From contig VSDK01012491.1 of the NCBI GenBank assembly GCA_009767595.1, positions 9,509-73,508 on the forward strand: DNA of 64,000 nucleotides. The letters are read 5' to 3'. The position numbers and the translations under genes were made by a program. The notes under the pieces were generated by a model, which was not told the origin of the DNA, made no database searches, and saw nothing but the letters and a program-made list of their open reading frames with translations. The stretch is from Symbiodinium kawagutii (taxonomy: Eukaryota > Sar > Dinophyceae > Suessiales > Symbiodiniaceae). This document shows, in pieces, positions 10,201 through 64,000 of this stretch. The first letter of the stretch is position 1, and every line of letters starts with the position of its first letter.

Positions 10201-11845
10201 ATTACAGTTAGAGCATTAACTGGGTTAACTGGGTTATAACATTAGTTAACCCAGGATTAGTAAACCTGGGTTATATTGCTGGGACTAGCTGTTCTAATTA
10301 TAGCTATAATGGACTAATGTTAACCCAGGATTAATAAAGCCCAGGTTTATTAATTGGGGGGTTACCATTCTAGTGGGAAACCAAGGCTTTTGGGGGATAC
10401 CCGCTATTAATCAATCAGGGGTTTATTAATCCTGGGTTACAATCAAGCTATAATGGTTGTAACTATAATGGATTATATGGTTACTATAACTAGTATGGTC
10501 CGTTACTATGACTAGAACGGTTGTGGGTATATTTAACTTATATTGGACTGTATAACCTATAGCACGAGCTGGGTTATAGTTAGTCCAATTATATTTAACC
10601 TATATTGGACGACGTATCTTGGACTATAACTAGCTGGACCAATTATAAGTATGATGGACTAGAATTGTAGTTAATTAGAACCAGTTATAAGCAGTAGTAT
10701 AACCATGAGTGAATAGTAGGTATAGTAGCTATAGTAGTGAATGCTACAGTAGTGAAGTAGTATTAACTAGCTACGATTTCTGGCAATGAATGGCAATGAT
10801 ATGGTAGCTATAGTAGTGAATAAACAATACTAGTCAGCTAATACAATGGTTACAATTAGTTACCAAAGTGATGGCATATAGTCAGCTAGCCATATAATTC
10901 GGGAATAGCTGGTTGTAAACTATAGTAATGGTACATTATTGAAACTACCTGGTTATAACTGGTTACCATAGTAATGGTGTAGCTCCTACTGGTATAGTAG
11001 CTTACTAGGTAGCGAGGAACGAATTATGCTACAGTAGCTATAGTAGTGAATAACCACTTAGTGGCTATGATTAACTAATACTAATTAGCTAGTGTGGTGA
11101 AGAACTAGTGAGAGTTATGCTACCTGTAAGAATATTATTAGTGATGGCCATCATTATAATTACAGCAATTAGATCCGATAATTAATTTAGTATCGACAAT
11201 GATAGTAATAACTGATAATAGTTATGATATGAACTAACTAGTAGCTAGTTGTGGTATATAGTAGCAATAGTAGTAATTGTAGTGAATTGATAATGACAAT
11301 ATCTATCAACTCCTAACTAGTGTCAACAAAATCAACTAGTAGCAATAATTATGAACAGTGGAGCTAACTAGTAACAATAGATGTATTTAACAGTAGTTTA
11401 GTTACTACAACTGGTCAATAGTCATTAATGATACTGGTTAATACTGGTTAATAGTTCTTACTAGGTGAGGTAGTACAGTATGATTACTACTTCAGGAGGA
11501 AGAAAGTTTTGGAACAAACCTGTCTGGTTCTAACTAAGAATAGCTGAGAGGATCGTGTCCATCTGGTTTAACCAAATCATAAATAACAATATTCAATATA
11601 ATGATTTGGTTAAACCAGATGATAATGCCAGTATAATATGACAATTGATGATCATGGTTATATTCGCTTATGATTTATAACCGATCGTAGCCATCATAAA
11701 ATGATAAGCACCATCATAACCAATAATAAATTTTCATTTGCACTAAATATTCGGTGGCTACTGCTATTAACTATATGGTATGATGGCTATTATAGCTTAT
11801 AACTGATAATAGCCATCATAACCACTATATTCGGTGGCAAATTTT
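10201..11845. other. AT-rich non-coding stretch with TATAATGGT/TAGTAGTGAAT-type repeats
   Basis: No gene is visible. The region is a patchwork of CTATAATGGTTATAA, AGCTATAGTAGTGAATA and TTAACCCAGG motifs. An inverted pair of about 20 bp (TGATTTGGTTAAACCAGAT against ATCTGGTTTAACCAAATCAT) lies at 11558-11622 with a short AT-rich loop. Confidence 0.5.
11558..11622. repeat. Short hairpin in the AT-rich region
   Basis: ATCTGGTTTAACCAAATCAT is followed, after an AT-rich loop of about 23 bp, by ATGATTTGGTTAAACCAGAT, a perfect inverted copy. The stem is 20 bp. It could be the minimal form of a TIR element. Confidence 0.75.
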
Positions 11846-11859
11846 CACCTCCTTCGCAG

Positions 11860-11958
11860 CTTCTCCAAGGCGCCGTGCCGGGCAGCTGAGCGCCACAGCT
11901 GCGCACCTGTCGACGGCCAGCGGAACCCTGAGATCCGTGCAGGACACCGTGCGCCACG
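11860..11958 (+). CDS. Possible isolated exon, unknown product
   Basis: A GC-rich island lies between CTTCGCAG and a GTAACG donor. One frame is open with coding-like codons and reads GQLSATAAHLSTASGTLRSV then QDTVRHG, a helical Ser/Thr/Ala-rich segment. It would begin with two bases of a split codon and end with one. It lies immediately before the (GAT)n array. Its gene is unknown; it could be an upstream neighbour of the long gene. Confidence 0.4.
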
Positions 11959-12116
11959 GTAACGGGGCGGCGTGGGGGTGAAGGAAGATGATTCACGGTG
12001 ATAGGTGATGATGGTGATGCTGATAGCTGTGGTACTCTTGTTCGATGAAATATGGTTGATGATGATTGATGGATGATTGATTGATGGACGATTGATTGAT
12101 GATTGATGATTGATGA

Positions 12117-12124
12117 TTGATGAT

Positions 12125-12171
<47 letters not shown>

Positions 12172-12477
12172 TTGATGATGACGAGGACGATGATGATGAT
12201 GATGATGGTGATGATCATGATGATGATGCTGCTGATGTTGACGATGATGATGATGATGGTGATGATGATGATGATGATGCTGACGTTGACGACGATGATG
12301 ATGATGATGGTGATGATGATGATGATGACGATGCTGATGTTGACGATGATGATGATGATGATGGTGATGATGATTCTGATGTTGACGATGATGATGATGA
12401 TGATGATGATGATGCTGATGCTGACGTTGACGACGATGATGATGATGATGATGGTGATGATGATGCTGATGTTGACG

Positions 12478-12510
<33 letters not shown>

Positions 12511-13237
12511 CTGATGTTGACGATGATGATGATGATGATGATGATGATGCTGATGGTGATGATGATGGTGATGATCATGATGATGATGCTGCTGATGTTG
12601 ACGATGATGATGATGATGGTGATGATGATGATGATGATGCTGACGTTGACGACGATGATGATGATGATGGTGATGATGATGATGATTACGATGTTGACGA
12701 TGATGATGATGATGATGATGATGATGCTGATGCTGACGTTGACGACGATGATGATGATGATGATGGTGATGATGATGCTGATGTTGACGATGATGATGAT
12801 GATGATGATGGTGATGATGATTCTGATGTTGACGATGATGATGATGATGATGATGATGCTGCTGATGGTGATGATGATGGTGATGATCATGATGATGATG
12901 CTGCTGATGTTGACGATGATGATGATGATGGTGATGATGATGATGATGATGCTGATGTTGACGATGATGATGATGATGATGATGATGGTGATGATGATTC
13001 CGATGTTGACGATGATGATGATGATGATGATGATGATGCTGATGCTGACGTTGACGACGATGATGATGATGATGATGGTGATGATGATGCTGATGTTGAC
13101 GATGATGATGATGATGATGATGGTGATGATGATTCTGATGTTGACGATGATGATGATGATGATGATGATGCTGCTGATGGTGATTGACGATGATGATGAT
13201 GATGGTGATGATCATGATGATGATGCTGCTGATGACG

Positions 13238-13269
<32 letters not shown>

Positions 13270-13455
13270 GATGATGATGATGCTGATGTTGACGATGATG
13301 GTGATGATGATGATGATGATGAGGATGATGATGATGCTGACGTTGATGATGATGATGATGATGGTGATGAGGATGAGGATGACGATTATGATGACGATGA
13401 TGACGATGATGACGATGATGACGATGATGATGATGATGATGATGATGAGGTTATC
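12117..13455 (+). repeat. (GAT)n array with higher-order structure
   Basis: The array is about 1.3 kb of GAT/ATG triplets interrupted by GGT, GCT, GTT, GAC and GATCAT variants. The marker ATGATCATGA recurs at 12211, 12571, 12883 and 13208, giving higher-order spacings of 360, 312 and 325 bp. Open frames here (poly-Asp, poly-Met and, on the other strand, poly-His/Ile) are products of the triplet and are not called as genes. Confidence 0.9.
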
Positions 13456-14820
13456 TCTTCAGAAAACACGTGTGGTTGAATAGCTGTATTCCGTGGTACA
13501 CATGGTGATTTAGCTGATAAAGAAGGTGAAATTATGCTCGATTCGCTGGTCAACAAATGCTGGTGTATGATGGTTGACACTGACAACCAACAAAAACAAC
13601 ACTTACAGTATGGCTATGAGCCGGATCAGAAGCAGGTTCATGCTGATTGCAGGTTCCGTCGAATAGCACAAAATAGCGGATTCATGTTTGAAGGGTTAAC
13701 ATTTATTGCAAGATCAATTGCAGCAATGCTTGGTATAATCTAATCTTGGTAGACACTTTGGCCCAGGTTTGATAAATCCTTCATCCATGGATCATCGGTG
13801 TGTACTGCCACTGATTTCTGCTTAACATCATCTTCTCCAATGAAACCATGCAGGACAACGCCACCGCCGGCATGAACATGGATGGATCCACAAGTCGTGC
13901 ACTATGATTGTTTCGATTCAATTTTTCAAAGCTAGTTTGTGATGCAGGTGCCCTCCGTGAGCTGGAGCGACCTTTTTTGGTGTAGCCTGGTCTCTGCCTA
14001 GCCATGTGACAAGATTTGGTTGACCGTGATGGTTTAATAGTGGTGATGGATGGTCAATGGTTGAGAACTCTGTTGATGGTCCATAGTTGCTGACTTCATC
14101 CCACGTCCCGGGTGTCACCTGCATTCATCCACAAGATTCCCGGCCCGCCTCAACTGGAATGTCCCCTGTAGTTTTGGAGACCAGGTGTTGAGGGGGATGT
14201 AAAAATTCAGTTCCAAAGGCCTAAGAAAACTGTATTTTAAAATCTTTTATGCTTGTCGTGGTGCCAAACACGCAATAAAATGCATGTTTGGTTTAATGTG
14301 TCTGAGATCTAAACAATCACAGTACATCCCCCCAAGCACCCCTCTGGAGTTTTAGGGCGGCTTTCACAATGGTAGCACCACATGCCAAAACCTCCGAAAA
14401 TTGGTTGGTTGGAAAGCTGGTCATGGTTGGATGAGGACTTGGCAACTGATGAAAGTGGAAAACATGATCTATCATCGTGGTGGCTTCAGCTGGCAAATCA
14501 TGATGTCCCTTTAGAGATTGTAAGAGAAAAAAACGCGGCGAACTCAGCACCAGCATGTGGTTGGTTGTGGGTCACAATTGGGTACCCCAAAGACCCTTGG
14601 TTGATCATAGATTTCCATGAAATAATTGGCCATCAATTGGGGGTTGTCTCGGAACCGGTGTGGCCACCACTTCTTGGTGCCAGGACCTCCGGAGAGACAT
14701 GGGGCCGATGAGACCCTTGATGGGCACGGGAGCAGGCGCGACGAGGGCGGAGGTCCAAGGGTGGCCATCGCCACCAAGCCTTTAGGGTGAAATGATGGTC
14801 AGCGAGGGTCAGTTTCATGG
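13456..14820. other. Non-coding stretch
   Basis: No gene is supported. A GC-rich patch at 14690-14770 is the only part with coding-like composition, but it has no recognisable motif and no clear splice pair. Other frames fall in repeat-like DNA with TGGTTGATG motifs. Confidence 0.4.
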
Positions 14821-14825
14821 CGAAT

Positions 14826-14900
14826 GATGATGAATGATGATGAATGATGATGAATGATGATGAATGATGATGAATGATGATGAATGATGATGAATGATGA
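14826..14900 (+). repeat. Decamer tandem repeat
   Basis: The 10-bp unit TGAATGATGA is repeated about seven times without interruption and then decays into TGATGGTGATGATCGTGATG. Confidence 0.9.
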
Positions 14901-15257
14901 TCAATGATGGTGATGATCGTGATGATAGTCGTCAACATTGATCAATCATGTTTTTCACTACGGTGAACGATGGTTCAGACTTTTCTGGTGGTTTTTACAT
15001 CAGAAACAACGACTGCTGGACATGCGCAAGTTTTGGGCCCTCTGGGGAAGATCGTATCGGCTGAGCGCCATCGAGTTGGTGACACCCAGGAAGTTATTTT
15101 TTTTTCCAGTGGGATTGTCCAGAAATCATGTACTGTATCACTAGCTAGCGTGCGAAAAGTCCAGGCTAAGCTGGATAGAGTTAGCTGCACGTCGCCAGTC
15201 TGAGCCCTCGAAACGGGGGAGCAAGCAACGCACTGTGGGTCCCCGTGATTTGCCACC

Positions 15258-63466
<48,209 letters not shown>

Positions 63467-64000
63467 GTGCGCGGACCGTTTCACAAGTTGAAAAAGGTCA
63501 ACACTGAAAACCTAGGGTGGTACTACATGGATCCACATGGTACTACGCTTCTTGCGATGTTTATTTCAAGGGCCTGGCATCTAACAGGTACCTGGTACCA
63601 GCAAATTGTTAGAATTTCTTCGTCATTTCTGAAAATGTTACATTTCAAGCAGTTGGTGAAGGTTTTCTTTCGTGGTGTAGGAATACCCGTTCGGCTGACC
63701 GTTCGGCCAAAATGATGCAACAAGAGAACAAAACATCACAGTATAATATTATATGATTCTACGCCAAACAGTGGCCATTTGAGACTATTCTGGGAAAAAC
63801 GTTGACCGTGCAAATGATATATGGGCATTGGCCAAAGATATGCGGTGGATGGGGGTAATTATGGAGGTATACCAATTCAAAACAAAGATCCTAATCCAAA
63901 CAGTCCAACGGCACGTTCTTCTATCCCAGAACCGCATCCAGCGTATTCCACAGAGCTGTTTTTCCCTTCGCTTGTCTACGCGTCCGGTTCAGACAGGGCA
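63467..64000. other. End of window, no further exon fixed
   Basis: No acceptor-donor pair with a coding-like frame was found, apart from the possible read-through of the exon at 63430. Confidence 0.4.

Noticed and set aside
12117..13483. Long open frames of poly-Asp, poly-Met, poly-His and poly-Ile on both strands (up to about 450 codons)
   Set aside because: They follow from the absence of stops in most frames of GAT/ATC triplets. No unique flanking coding sequence or splice pattern is present.
14382..14711. 109-codon frame, Trp-rich
   Set aside because: Much of it overlaps repeat-like DNA with GGGTACCCC and TGGTTGATC motifs. It has no domain and no splice support.

Overview
This window looks like nuclear DNA of a dinoflagellate. 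The clearest evidence is a near-perfect copy of the 22-nt dinoflagellate spliced leader at 2492-2513 (20 of the 21 core bases) in front of an intronless reading frame. Also consistent are tiny exons lost in kilobase introns, all on the + strand, a mix of GT, GC and possibly GA 5' splice sites, and introns full of short palindromic-ended elements and simple repeats. Nothing points to a prokaryote, and I saw no tRNA, rRNA or CRISPR array. The species cannot be named from this.

Layout. 1-2.5 kb: no gene, two copies of a short TIR element. 2.49-3.49 kb: retroposed, frameshifted mRNA copy with the spliced-leader relic. 3.5-5.9 kb: decayed non-LTR retrotransposon (zinc-knuckle and RNase H traces). 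6-15 kb: repeats, including a short-unit element cluster at 8.9-10.2 kb and a 1.3-kb structured (GAT)n array, with two isolated exon-like GC-rich islands at 7.55 and 11.86 kb that I cannot assign. 15.26-63.47 kb: what I read as one very long + strand gene of about 38 small exons, running off the right edge.

The long gene was assembled by hand from splice-site, reading-phase and domain continuity. It starts with a signal-peptide-like N terminus (exon at 15.26 kb), continues into a ricin-B-type beta-trefoil lectin-like region (17.6-20.0 kb), then a Cys- and Pro-rich linker (20.6-25.7 kb), then a series of RCC1 repeats (about 28-62 kb, roughly seven to nine blades), and a last exon with a faint EF-hand-like look (63.43 kb). 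Exons of 24-120 nt are separated by introns of about 0.4-3.3 kb. At many junctions both the codon phase and the RCC1 motif continue perfectly across the join, which is strong internal evidence. Three junctions (20.8/21.6, 22.9/23.9 and 59.2/60.3 kb) do not fit in phase, so either exons are missing there, the boundaries are wrong, or there is more than one gene.

The introns hold at least five families of 90-140-bp terminal-inverted-repeat elements, several nested, several within about 20 bp of a splice site. They also hold degenerate arrays with an 11-bp period. All domain and family calls are from reading the sequence; no search was run.
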